From Streptomyces megasporus (lineage in GTDB: Bacteria; Actinomycetota; Actinomycetes; Streptomycetales; Streptomycetaceae), in NCBI RefSeq assembly GCF_000718985.1, contig NZ_JODL01000002.1:186001-250000 (forward strand): DNA of 64,000 nucleotides, read 5' to 3'. This document shows positions 40,108 to 48,317 of this stretch, piece after piece (the first letter of the stretch is position 1; the number at the start of each line of letters is the position of its first letter). A program made the position numbers and the translations under genes. The notes under the pieces were generated by a model, which was given only the letters and a program-made list of their open reading frames with translations, was not told the origin of the DNA and did not search any database.

Positions 40108-40620
40108 ATGGACCACCGTTCCCGCTTCTGGATCCGTCGGAGGCTGAGGTCGTTGGCCTTCCTGGAGCTGCTCAACATCCCCCTCCAGGCCGTCGTCTGG
40201 TTCGGGGCGGTCGGTCTGCCCGTGACGGCGGCGAACGCGGTGGGGTTCGCGCTGTTCGCGCTGCTGCTGGTGGAGGGGGCCGGGTACTGGGTGGCCAAAC
40301 TCCGGCACACGGCCGCCCCCGGAACGCCTCTTCCCGGCGTCCGGGTGTTCGCCGCCGTTCGTGTGCTCAACGTCCCGTTGCTGGTGGCCGGAGTGCTGTT
40401 CACCGCCTGGGCGGTGCGGAGCGACCCCGGAAGCGGAAGCCTGCCGGGACTCGGGTTCGCGCTCTTCGCCGTGCTGGAGCACGTGAACTACTTCCACTGG
40501 CAGCTCATGTACGACACCGGCGAGGATCTCCGCCGGCTGCGCCGAGGCGGCCTGCGTCGCGCGCACCTCGCCCGCGACCTGGCCGCGGCGCACCCGGCCC
40601 GCGCCGTGCGCCGCCCCTGA
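40108..40620 (+). CDS. Hypothetical integral membrane protein
   Basis: A 170-aa protein with about four hydrophobic segments: FLELLNIPLQAVVWFGAVGL, VGFALFALLLVEGAGYWVA, LNVPLLVAGVLFTAWAV and LGFALFAVLEHVNYFHWQLMY. An Arg-rich C-terminal tail follows (RRLRRGGLRRAHLARD). ATG 40108 is preferred: an upstream in-frame GTG at 40066 lies within the deoA terminator stem. GGAAGGG precedes the ATG by 11 nt. No function is recognised; the HVNYFHWQLMYD motif may identify its family. Confidence 0.7.
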   Translation: MDHRSRFWIRRRLRSLAFLELLNIPLQAVVWFGAVGLPVTAANAVGFALFALLLVEGAGYWVAKLRHTAAPGTPLPGVRVFAAVRVLNVPLLVAGVLFTAWAVRSDPGSGSLPGLGFALFAVLEHVNYFHWQLMYDTGEDLRRLRRGGLRRAHLARDLAAAHPARAVRRP

Positions 40621-40639
40621 CACCTGACACCTGACACCG

Positions 40640-40678
40640 CCGTTCCGGCGGCACGGCGGGGAGCGCCGACCGGAACGG
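40640..40678. terminator. Bidirectional terminator
   Basis: Stem CCGTTCCGG / CCGGAACGG (40640-40648 with 40670-40678) with further inner pairing, between convergent genes. Two CACCTGA-type direct repeats precede it. Confidence 0.5.
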
Positions 40679-40681
40679 GCC

Positions 40682-41265
40682 TCAGGCGAGCGGGAGGACG
40701 GGGCGGACGGAGAAGTCCTCGCAGAGGTCCTCGCCGTCCGGGCCGTACACGAACTCGGCCATGGAGGGGTTGCGGTTGGCGGTGGCCAGGGGCAGCCACG
40801 CGAGCAGGCTGCCGTATCCGCCGCAGACCGCCTCCCCGCCGTCGCCGCCGTGGACGGCGGTCGTGTCGTCGCTCAGTTCCGCGCTGTGGACGTCGTACGC
40901 GATGCGCAGGCCGAAGGCGTTCGGCCGGTGTTGGGGGCCGGTGGTGTCCCCGTAGGGGATGCGGTCGAGGGGGCAGTGGTCGCCCCATCGGAACAGGGTG
41001 GACGCCCCGGCCCCGCAGGCGTGCTCCCACTCGTCGGCGCCGGGCATCCGCAGCCCGTGTGCCGCGAGCGCGGCCGGTGTGTCGGCCGGGGATTCGATCA
41101 GGTTCTCGTCCTCCACCGCCATGAGGACCGTGGCCAGGGTGACCGTCCGAGGTGGGCTCAGCACCTCGGCGAGACGTCGGTCACCGTGGCGGTACGGGTC
41201 TCGCCGCCCCGCGCCAACGCGTCGCGGAGGGCGTCGAACCGGGGGTCGGGGGCGGGTTCGGTCAC
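40682..41265 (-). pseudogene. SUMF1/formylglycine-generating enzyme-like protein, frameshifted
   Basis: The minus-strand gene starts at GTG 41265 (AGGG 7 nt upstream) and reads VTEPAPDPRFDALRDALARG, then stops at 41158. The rest, including LAEVLSPPRTVTLATVLMA, GLRMPGADEWEHACGAGAS, FRWGDHCPLD and a C-terminal SVRPVLPLA, is in another frame ending at 40682. One missing base near 41172-41178 would rejoin them into about 194 aa. The C-terminal motifs resemble SUMF1-type proteins. Either the gene is decayed, the sequence has an error, or translation begins internally. Confidence 0.6.
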
Positions 41266-41375
41266 GCCGTGACCCTATGTCGGACGCCGTACCGGGCGCC
41301 CCGTCACGGAACCGCCCGGCACGAGGCGCACGACGCGCGAGAGGGCGCCGGCGGCGGTCGTTGCCGCACGAGGCA

Positions 41376-41404
41376 TTGACGGCCTCCCCGGGCCTGCCTA
41401 TCTT
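41376..41404 (+). promoter_or_regulatory. Promoter of the GH51 arabinofuranosidase gene
   Basis: TTGACG (41376-41381), 17-nt spacer, TATCTT (41399-41404). One of the best sigma-70-type promoters in the window. Confidence 0.65.
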
Positions 41405-41405
41405 C

Positions 41406-41444
41406 GCGTTCGAAGTTCTGGTCAGTGTACGAGATTTCGAACGC
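41406..41444. promoter_or_regulatory. Inverted-repeat operator at the GH51 promoter
   Basis: GCGTTCGAA at 41406-41414 and TTCGAACGC at 41436-41444, a perfect 9-bp inverted repeat. Each arm contains the palindrome TTCGAA, so it may be two sites 27 bp apart. It starts just after the -10, a repressor position. Confidence 0.55.
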
Positions 41445-41462
41445 ACCGAACCCGGGAGCCTC

Positions 41463-44033
41463 ATGCCGCGCACACGACCCAGACCAGCCCCCGCCATCGC
41501 CCTCCTCACCGGCGCCCTCCTCGCGGGCGCGCTCGCCGCCGTCCCCACCGCCGGCGCCTCGGCGTCGGAACCGGCCGACTACACCCTCGCCATCGACCCC
41601 ACCCGCACCGGCCCGACGATCGACGACCGGATGTACGGCGTCTTCTACGAGGACATCAACCGCGCGGCCGACGGCGGACTGTACGCCGAGCTCGTCCAGA
41701 ACCGCTCCTTCGAGTACGCCCCCGTCGACAACCCCTCCTACACCGGTCTCACGGCCTGGACCGAGACCGCCACCGGCGGCGCGACCGGCACCGCGCACGT
41801 CGTGGACGACGAGAAGCGCCTCAACGAGCGCAACCGCAACCACCTGCGGCTGGACCTCGACGGCACCGGCGGCGACGGCGCCCGCTACGGCGTCGTCAAC
41901 GCCGGCTACAACACCGGGATCGCCGTCGAGAGGGGCGAGAGGTACGACTTCTCCGTGTGGGCCCGCACCGACCGTCGGGGCGGCACCCCGCTGACCGTCA
42001 CCCTCCACGACGCCTCCGGGACGGCGCTGGCCGCCCCACTGCGCCGCACCGTGCGCGGCGACCGCTGGACGAAGTACACCGGCACCCTCACCGCCCGGGC
42101 CGACAGCACGGAAGGACGCCTGGCGGTGACCGCGGGCGGCGCCGGCACGCTCCGCCTCGACATGGTCTCGCTCTTCCCCCGCGACACCTTCAAAGGCCGT
42201 CCCAACGGGATGCGCAAGGACCTCGCGGAGAAGATCGCCGCCCTGAACCCCGGCTTCCTGCGCTTCCCCGGCGGCTGCCTGGTCAACACCGGCAGCCACG
42301 AGGCGTATGAGGCGCCGAACTGGGAACGGCGCCGTTCCTACCAGTGGAAGGACACCATCGGCCCCGTCGAGGAGCGGGCGACCAACGCCAACTTCTGGGG
42401 CTACAACCAGTCCTACGGTCTCGGTTACCACGAGTACTTCCAGTTCGCCGAGGACATCGGGGCCATGCCGCTGCCCGTCGTCCCCGCCCTCGTCACCGGC
42501 TGCGGCGAGAACAAGGCCACCGACGACCCCGAGCTGCTGAAGCGCCACATCCAGGACACCCTGGACCTGATCGAGTTCGCCAACGGCCCCGCCGACTCCA
42601 CCTGGGGAGCCAAACGCGCCGAGATGGGCCACCCGGAGCCGTTCGGCCTTACCCACATCGCGGTCGGCAACGAGGAGAACCTGCCCGACGCGTTCTTCGA
42701 GCGCTTCGCCGCCTTCCGCGCGGCCGTCGAGGCGGAGCACCCCGAGATCACCGTGATCGCCAACTCCGGCCCCGACGACGCAGGCGCCGTCTTCGACCGA
42801 GCCTGGGAACTGGCCCGCGCCTCCGGCGTGGAGATGGTCGACGAGCACTACTACAACAGCCCGAGCTGGTTCCTGGAGAACAACGAGCGCTACGACTCCT
42901 ACGACCGCTCCGGCCCCGAGGTGTTCCTCGGCGAGTACGCCTCCCAGGACAACCGCTTCCGCAACTCCCTCGCCGAGGCCGCGTTCATGACCGGCCTGGA
43001 ACGCAACGCCGACATCGTGAAGATGGCGTCCTACGCCCCGCTGCTGGCCAACACCGATTACGTGCAGTGGAGCCCGGACATGATCTGGTTCGACAACGCC
43101 CGCTCCTGGGGATCGACCAGCTACGAGACGCAGAAGCTGTTCATGAACAACGTCGGCGACGAGGTCGTGGTGAGCCGTTCCTCCGCCACTCCCGTCACGA
43201 GCGGGCCGATCACCGGCGCCGTCGGCCTGTCCACCTGGGCCACCAGCGCCGCGTACGACGATGTGCGGGTGGTCTCCGCCGGCGGTGAGGAACTGTTCGC
43301 CGACGACTTCTCCGCCGGCGCGGGGAAGTGGACCGAGGCCGCCGGACGCGGCACCTGGACGGTGGAGGACGGCGCGTACGTCCAGACCGACACGGCAGCC
43401 GAGAACACCCTGGTCACCGCCGGCGACCCCGCCTGGCGCGACTACGACCTGCACGTGAAGGCCACCAAACGGGCGGGCCGCGAGGGCTTCCTCGTCGCCT
43501 TCGGCGTGCGGGACACCGGCAACTTCTACTGGTGGAACCTGGGTGGCTGGGGCAACACCCGCTCGGCCGTGGAGAAGGCCGACGGCGGCGGCAAGCAGAC
43601 GATGATCGAGGACGGCACGGTGATCGAGACCGGCCGCGAGTACGACATCCGCGTCGAGGTCCGCGGCCGGCAGGTGACCCTCCACCTCGACGGCCAGGAG
43701 TGGGGCAGCTTCACCGACGACAAGGTCGCCGAGCCCTTCCGCCAGGTCGTCACCCGCGACAAGGCCACCGGAGAGCTGATCGTCAAGGTCGTCAACGCGC
43801 AGGAGACCCCCGCCCGTACGCGCATCGACCTGGGCGACGGGACGGACGTGGCGCCGACCGCGCGCCTGACCGTCCTCCAGGGCGACCCGGACGCCGTCAA
43901 CACCGCCGACGACCGGCCCGTCAAGCCGGAACGCTCCACCATCCGAGGCGTGGACACCACCTTCACCCACACCTTCCCGGCCCACTCGATCACGTTCCTG
44001 CGCCTCACCGAGCGCCCACCGCGCACACCGTGA
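41463..44033 (+). CDS. Secreted alpha-L-arabinofuranosidase, glycoside hydrolase family 51
   Basis: Releases arabinofuranose from arabinoxylan or arabinan outside the cell, 856 aa. A signal peptide is at residues 1-37 (AIALLTGALLAGALAAVPTAGASA). A CBM4/9-like region spans about 120-235. The catalytic barrel carries acid/base Glu in AVGNEENLP and nucleophile Glu in VFLGEYASQ. A concanavalin-like module (DDFSAGAGKWTEAAG to WGSFTDD) is inserted in the C-terminal AF domain, which resumes with VTRDKATGELIVKVVN. The ATG has GGGAG 4 nt upstream. A strong promoter and paired operators precede it. Confidence 0.92.
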   Translation: MPRTRPRPAPAIALLTGALLAGALAAVPTAGASASEPADYTLAIDPTRTGPTIDDRMYGVFYEDINRAADGGLYAELVQNRSFEYAPVDNPSYTGLTAWTETATGGATGTAHVVDDEKRLNERNRNHLRLDLDGTGGDGARYGVVNAGYNTGIAVERGERYDFSVWARTDRRGGTPLTVTLHDASGTALAAPLRRTVRGDRWTKYTGTLTARADSTEGRLAVTAGGAGTLRLDMVSLFPRDTFKGRPNGMRKDLAEKIAALNPGFLRFPGGCLVNTGSHEAYEAPNWERRRSYQWKDTIGPVEERATNANFWGYNQSYGLGYHEYFQFAEDIGAMPLPVVPALVTGCGENKATDDPELLKRHIQDTLDLIEFANGPADSTWGAKRAEMGHPEPFGLTHIAVGNEENLPDAFFERFAAFRAAVEAEHPEITVIANSGPDDAGAVFDRAWELARASGVEMVDEHYYNSPSWFLENNERYDSYDRSGPEVFLGEYASQDNRFRNSLAEAAFMTGLERNADIVKMASYAPLLANTDYVQWSPDMIWFDNARSWGSTSYETQKLFMNNVGDEVVVSRSSATPVTSGPITGAVGLSTWATSAAYDDVRVVSAGGEELFADDFSAGAGKWTEAAGRGTWTVEDGAYVQTDTAAENTLVTAGDPAWRDYDLHVKATKRAGREGFLVAFGVRDTGNFYWWNLGGWGNTRSAVEKADGGGKQTMIEDGTVIETGREYDIRVEVRGRQVTLHLDGQEWGSFTDDKVAEPFRQVVTRDKATGELIVKVVNAQETPARTRIDLGDGTDVAPTARLTVLQGDPDAVNTADDRPVKPERSTIRGVDTTFTHTFPAHSITFLRLTERPPRTP

Positions 44034-44110
44034 CGTGACGGGGTGGGGCGGCGCCGTCCGGCGCGCGGTCGCGCGGGCTCGCCCCGCCGCCCTCGGCCCA
44101 CCGACGACGG

Positions 44111-44147
44111 CGGGGCGTGCCGGGCCGAACCGGCCCGGCACGCCCCG
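44111..44147. terminator. Bidirectional terminator
   Basis: A 16-bp stem (44111-44126 with 44132-44147), 5-nt loop, between the convergent GH51 and beta-trefoil genes. Confidence 0.8.
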
Positions 44148-44157
44148 TGGGCGTCCG

Positions 44158-44817
44158 TCAGAGACCCAGGTCGTACAGGACGAACTCCTCCCAGGAGCCG
44201 CTGATGTCGGCGGAACGGGCCCGCAGCGCGTACTGGAGGGAGCCGGTGAAGTTGTACTCCATGGCGACGAAGAGGCCGTTCGCCTCGGACTGCAGCGCCC
44301 AGCGGTCCAGCGTCTCGCTGTAGTAGAGGGAGAACCGCTCCCAGCCGCCGACGCCGGTGGACCGGGCGCGCAGCAGGTTCTTGGAGTTGCCGGTCTGGTT
44401 CAGCTCGACGGCGACGTACCGGTTGTTGGCCATGGACCTCAGGGCGTAGGTCTCGGTGGCGTCGTCCCACTCGAAGGCGAAGCTCTCCCAGCTCCCGAGG
44501 TTGGTGGACCGGGCGCGCAGCGCACCGGTGTTGGGGGCCGCGTAGTTCAGCTCGGCGGTGACGAGCTTCTCGTTGCGGACCGACTCGATCGCCAGGTAGG
44601 CCGTCTCGTCCGCGGTGGCCTGCGTCGCGGAGAGGGACGGCTTGCCGGCCGCCTCGTCGTTCATCGCGGCCAGCTCGGGGCCGTCGATCTTCTCCCAACC
44701 GGCCGGCACGCCGGCGACCGGGGTCTCGGCGGGAGCGGCCCCCGCCGCCGGAGCCACCAGCGTGGAGGCCGTCAGCAGAGCGCCCACGGTCAGGAGAAGG
44801 GAAGTCATGCGTCGCAC
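44158..44817 (-). CDS. Secreted beta-trefoil (fascin-like) repeat protein
   Basis: A 219-aa exported protein. The signal peptide MTSLLLTVGALLTASTLVAP ends at an AGAAPA-type site. Three or four repeats of about 45 residues follow, each with a pattern like LRARSTNLGSWESFAF, LRARSTGVGGWERFSL and LRARSADISGSWEEFVL, typical of a beta-trefoil. GTG 44817 is supported by GAGGA 6 nt upstream. A carbohydrate-binding or surface role is possible; no catalytic residues are apparent. Confidence 0.75.
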   Translation of the reverse strand: MRRMTSLLLTVGALLTASTLVAPAAGAAPAETPVAGVPAGWEKIDGPELAAMNDEAAGKPSLSATQATADETAYLAIESVRNEKLVTAELNYAAPNTGALRARSTNLGSWESFAFEWDDATETYALRSMANNRYVAVELNQTGNSKNLLRARSTGVGGWERFSLYYSETLDRWALQSEANGLFVAMEYNFTGSLQYALRARSADISGSWEEFVLYDLGL

Positions 44818-45377
44818 AGGTCGTCCTCACCTTTCGTCGAATGGATTCCGGGATCGGCGAGAGCGGGTTTCGACCGCCTGCTCGGGACATTCGTGGTGCG
44901 GACCGTGACGTCCGTTCCCCGTGCGCCGGGCATCGACTCTCCTGGCATGCCGGCACCATCCCCCCTGTCTTTCCCCCACGCCCCCCGGAGACCGCGGTCG
45001 GCGCTTTCCCCGAAGCGCCGGCGGTCGTACCGTGCCCGCCGGAACACCCCTCCACCGCCAACAAGACGGCCACAGTGGGCCGTTGGACGGGGTGGACCGT
45101 TCCGTCGAGGCGGCTACAGCGTAACGGCAGGACGCCTCTTCGAACAGGCGTTTTCCGGTGCCGCGCGTCGTTCCGGAAGGGGACGCGGCGGGTGAAGGGG
45201 GGTGCGGCGACGGGTGAAGGGGGTGCGGCGGGTGCGGCCGGTCCCGCTTCCCGCGGTCGGGAGGCGTGGCCGGAACGGTCACGGGGGACGGCGTCCGTGC
45301 ACCCGTACGGGGTACAGGAGCCCGGTCGCGTCCGGTTTGTTCAAGCCCGCCGGCGGTGGGGCGCCTACCGTCGGGGC
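44818..45377. other. Intergenic region without recognised genes
   Basis: About 560 nt. A small hairpin ACGCCT / AGGCGT with a TTTT tail lies at 45132-45154. Frames open through the region have shadow-like composition. TACCGT at 45366-45371 is a likely -10 for the next gene. Confidence 0.45.
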
Positions 45378-46298
45378 ATGGTGTGGGTCGACGACAGCGT
45401 GATCGAGAAGGCCGGACGCTTCCTGTGGGAGTCCGGACGTGTACTGGAACAGCGCCGCTTCGCGTTCCTCTTCGGGGACGAGACCGCGCCGGCGGGCGTC
45501 CTGACGGCCTTGGACGCCCACCGAGCGCCGGACGGGGGGTACGCCTACGGCCTCGAACCGGACGTACGAGGTCCCGCGAGCCAGCCGATCTCGATGATCG
45601 CCGCCCTGGAGGTCCTGGAGGAGACGGGCGCACTGCGCGGCCGGGCCGAGGAGATCTGCGACTGGCCGGCGGAACACTCCGCAGCGGACGGCGGGGTGCC
45701 CGCCGTTCTGCCCACCCTGCGTCCCTACCCGCGTCCGCCCTGGCTGCCGATCCCGGACGAACCGGTGGGAGACCTGCTCCCGACCGGCCCGATCGTCGCC
45801 GCCCTGCTCCGCGCCGAGGTGGAACACCCGTGGCTGGACAGGGCGGTGGACTTCTGCCGCCACGCCGTCGAGGCGCTGCGGCAGACCCATCCCTACGAGG
45901 CCGAGGCCGCCGTCGCCTTTCTCGACGCGGCACCGGACCGGACGTGGGCGACGCGGCAGGCCGTCCGGCTGGGCGAGATGGTGCGGGAACAGCGCATCGT
46001 GCTGCTGGACCCGGAGCGTCCCGAGGCCGCGACCCTCGCCCCCGGGTACGCGCCGGGCGAGTACCACCTGCCGCACGACTACGCTCCGCGCCCGGACAGC
46101 CTCGCCCGGGCCTGGTTCACCGACACCGAGATGGACCGCGGCCTGCGGTACTTGGTCGCCGAACAGCGGGAGGACGGCGGCTGGCCGATCCGCTGGGCGA
46201 AGTGGTCGCCCGTCACCGAGGTGGAGGCCCGTCCGGCGGTGACCCTCGCCGCGCTCTTGGCCCTCCGGGCCTACCGTCACGTGTCGTCGGGCCGGTAA
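45378..46298 (+). CDS. Terpenoid-cyclase/prenyltransferase-fold protein of unknown function
   Basis: A 306-aa cytoplasmic protein with an alpha/alpha-toroid pattern: FGDETAPAGVLTALDAHRAPDGGYAYGLEPD split over two helices, then AEQREDGGWPIRWAKWSP. The QREDGGW element resembles the QW motif of squalene-cyclase-type repeats. The acidic catalytic D-x-D-D of true cyclases is not seen. ATG 45378 follows TACCGT by 6 nt without a ribosome binding site, suggesting a leaderless mRNA. Conserved in streptomycetes to my memory; substrate unknown. Confidence 0.65.
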   Translation: MVWVDDSVIEKAGRFLWESGRVLEQRRFAFLFGDETAPAGVLTALDAHRAPDGGYAYGLEPDVRGPASQPISMIAALEVLEETGALRGRAEEICDWPAEHSAADGGVPAVLPTLRPYPRPPWLPIPDEPVGDLLPTGPIVAALLRAEVEHPWLDRAVDFCRHAVEALRQTHPYEAEAAVAFLDAAPDRTWATRQAVRLGEMVREQRIVLLDPERPEAATLAPGYAPGEYHLPHDYAPRPDSLARAWFTDTEMDRGLRYLVAEQREDGGWPIRWAKWSPVTEVEARPAVTLAALLALRAYRHVSSGR

Positions 46299-46553
46299 CG
46301 GTGGAGGGGTGACGGTGGAGGGGTGACGGACGGATCGGCGGCCCGCGTGGTCGGCGGGCGCCGGCGGGTGCGGTGGGGGTGGGGGTCGGGGCCGGTCCGG
46401 GGCGGACGTTCCGGACGGCATGATTTACGGCCGTTGCCGTGAGACGTTGTGTGGAGCGTGTATTGGCCGCAAATCACGCTTGAGTGTCCGGAACATCCGC
46501 CCCTTCCCGTCCCCTCCCGCCGTCGTCCGGCTGCCGGTCGGGCGTCCGGTGGG
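46299..46553. other. Intergenic region downstream of the toroid protein
   Basis: Starts with a tandem repeat of TGACGGTGGAGGGG-like units (46296-46325). It is relatively AT-rich near 46420-46500. No gene was recognised. Confidence 0.4.
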
Positions 46554-46754
46554 TCAGCGCCGGAGGAAGTGGTCGAACTCGCCGGCCTTCACACCGCGTA
46601 TGAAGGCCGCCAGGCTCTCGGGCGTGGTGGTCAGGACGGTGCCGGGGTCGTCGCTCTCGCGCATCCCGACCGTCCCGTCGTCGCCCGACGCGACCTGGAC
46701 GCAGTTGGCGGCCTCGCCGCTGTAGGAGGACTTCTGCCAGACAGGGGCGGACAT
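46554..46754 (-). CDS. DUF397 domain protein
   Basis: A 66-aa protein, with WQKSSYSGEAANCVQVA and VGMRESDDPGTVL followed by LAAFIRGVKAGEFDHF, the standard DUF397 pattern. AAGGAG lies 5 nt before the ATG. It follows the XRE regulator gene by 9 nt. In streptomycetes such pairs act as partners, the DUF397 protein antagonising its cognate XRE/DUF5753 DNA-binding protein. Confidence 0.92.
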   Translation of the reverse strand: MSAPVWQKSSYSGEAANCVQVASGDDGTVGMRESDDPGTVLTTTPESLAAFIRGVKAGEFDHFLRR

Positions 46755-46763
46755 GCACGCTCC

Positions 46764-47618
46764 TTATCGGATCTCTCGGGCGATGCGGCGCATCAGATCA
46801 CGGGAATCGGTCGGGGTGAGAGCGCAGCCCTTCATGCGGTCCACAACGGTGCGGTACTTCGTCAACTGCGCGTGTGCATCAAGGAATTCGGAGCCATGGT
46901 CCGTGTCGAGCTGCACGGTGTCGAGCTGTGGGACGGGACCGTGGCAGTAGACGACGGACTGCCCGGAGCTGGGGAAGGTGCCGGCGCCGAACGGGATCAC
47001 CAGCACGGTGACGTTCTCGCGCTCGCTCGCCTCGATGAGGTGGGTGAGTTGAGCGCGGGAGACGGCCGGGCCTCCGAAACCCATGCGGAGGGCGGCTTCG
47101 TGGACGATCGCCGTCAACGGAGTCGGGTTTTCCCTGTGGAGGATCGCCTGCCTCTTGATCCGGAAAGAGACTCGGTGCTCCACATCGGGCGGTGCGAGGG
47201 GAGGAACGACATCGCTGATGACCGCACGCGCGTGCTCCGTGGTCTGGAGGAGACCGGGTACGTGGATCACCGAGGCGATGTGCATCGAGACCGTGTGGTG
47301 TTCCAGCTCGGCGAGGTCGAGAGCCCCGGCCGGAAGGATGTCCCGATACTCCTCCCACCAGCCGCGCGTCCGTCCACCCGTCATCGAGGCGAGGGCGTCG
47401 ACGAGGTCTTGGTCCGTGCACGAGTATGCGTGGGCCAGGGCGCGCACGCGGTCCGCGCTCACCGCGTAACGGCCTGCCTCGATCATGCTCATGCGGGCTT
47501 GCTGGACGCCGAGTCTCGCAGCGGCCTCGGTGGATGACAGACCCGCGCTCAGGCGAAGTCTCCGCAGTTCGGTCCCCAGGCGCTGCTGCCTGAGTGTCGG
47601 GGTGCTGCTCGCTGGCAT
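46764..47618 (-). CDS. XRE-family regulator with DUF5753 domain (Scr1/WhiJ type)
   Basis: A 284-aa DNA-binding protein. The helix-turn-helix is at about 10-65 (LGTELRRLRLSAGLSSTEAA, LGVQQARMSMIEAGR). The DUF5753 ligand/partner domain follows, with EHHTVSMHIASVIHVPGLLQT and VTVLVIPFGAGTFPS. ATG 47618 is chosen; a GTG at 47657 would add 13 residues. The DUF397 partner is directly downstream, and an AT-rich palindrome upstream is a likely autoregulatory operator. Confidence 0.9.
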   Translation of the reverse strand: MPASSTPTLRQQRLGTELRRLRLSAGLSSTEAAARLGVQQARMSMIEAGRYAVSADRVRALAHAYSCTDQDLVDALASMTGGRTRGWWEEYRDILPAGALDLAELEHHTVSMHIASVIHVPGLLQTTEHARAVISDVVPPLAPPDVEHRVSFRIKRQAILHRENPTPLTAIVHEAALRMGFGGPAVSRAQLTHLIEASERENVTVLVIPFGAGTFPSSGQSVVYCHGPVPQLDTVQLDTDHGSEFLDAHAQLTKYRTVVDRMKGCALTPTDSRDLMRRIAREIR

Positions 47619-47693
47619 GGCTCTCGGCTCTTTCTCGCGTGTGGGCGGCTGCGTCACTCACACGGGTGAAGTTGATAAAGCTAACCCAGAACC

Positions 47694-47711
47694 ACTGATA
47701 GTTCTATCAGT
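47694..47711. promoter_or_regulatory. AT-rich palindromic operator upstream of the XRE gene
   Basis: ACTGATAGTTCTATCAGT, a perfect 8-bp inverted repeat around TT. On the minus strand a TAGCTT -10-like element lies about 20 nt downstream, so the palindrome overlaps the -35 position. Its low GC stands out in this genome. Confidence 0.6.
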
Positions 47712-47727
47712 GAGTCTCTAGGGTGTT

Positions 47728-47752
47728 GCGCAGCCGCTCCAACCGGCTGCGC
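47728..47752. other. Hairpin in the XRE upstream region
   Basis: A 9-bp stem GCGCAGCCG / CGGCTGCGC with a 7-nt loop. Its role is unclear: it lies between divergent genes. Confidence 0.4.
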
Positions 47753-47871
47753 TGGTCATCGGAAGCGCACCGCCCTGTCCGGCCACGGCGACAGGGTGGC
47801 AATGCCACCGATCGATACGGCGCCTCGGTGGTTCGTCCTGTGTCAAGTCCACATCTTTTCCCGGAGGTTCC

Positions 47872-48219
47872 GTGAACACCGTATCCGCGCAGAACAGTGG
47901 CCCCGAGCCGCATGGCGGGCCAGAGGCCGTGAGGTTCGCGGGTTTTGAGGAGAGGTTGCGCGCGTTGGTCGTCGATCTCGCGCCACGGCAGTTCGCCGTG
48001 GTGCAGGTGTGGGACGCGGGCGAGGGGGAGCCGGACGGGTGCGTCGCCGCGTGGGGCGTGGTGTACGAGGACGGACGGACGCAGGTGAGCAGCGCCGACG
48101 GGGTTTCACGGTTCGTCCTCGGTTCGCCCGAGCGGGCCACGTGGTGGTTCGGGCGGGCCGAGGGCGTCACGGCCCGGATCGTCTGGCTCGCCGGACCGGA
48201 CCGGGTTGTCACCGCGTGA
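47872..48219 (+). CDS. Hypothetical protein, 115 aa
   Basis: GTG start with GGAGG 4 nt upstream. Soluble alpha/beta composition: FEERLRALVVDLAPRQFAVVQVWD, AAWGVVYEDGRTQVSS, ATWWFGRAEGVTARIVWLAG. No signal peptide, helix or known motif. It sits beside the XRE/DUF397 pair, a common place for accessory genes. Function unknown. Confidence 0.65.
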   Translation: MNTVSAQNSGPEPHGGPEAVRFAGFEERLRALVVDLAPRQFAVVQVWDAGEGEPDGCVAAWGVVYEDGRTQVSSADGVSRFVLGSPERATWWFGRAEGVTARIVWLAGPDRVVTA

Positions 48220-48230
48220 TGTGTGCGCCC

Positions 48231-48248
48231 CTCGTTCGGGTGAACGAG
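48231..48248 (+). terminator. Short hairpin after the 115-aa gene
   Basis: CTCGTTC / GAACGAG, 7 bp with a 4-nt loop, 11 nt after the stop codon. Confidence 0.4.
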
Positions 48249-48317
48249 GTCGGTGGACCCGTGTCGGTGGTGTTCGGCATGCTGGGATCGGTGACGCACC
48301 GATAAGAGGAGACCGCC

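Noticed and set aside
45132..45154. Short hairpin with TTTT tail
   Set aside because: Only a 6-bp stem with no gene upstream on that strand; too weak to call a terminator or small RNA.
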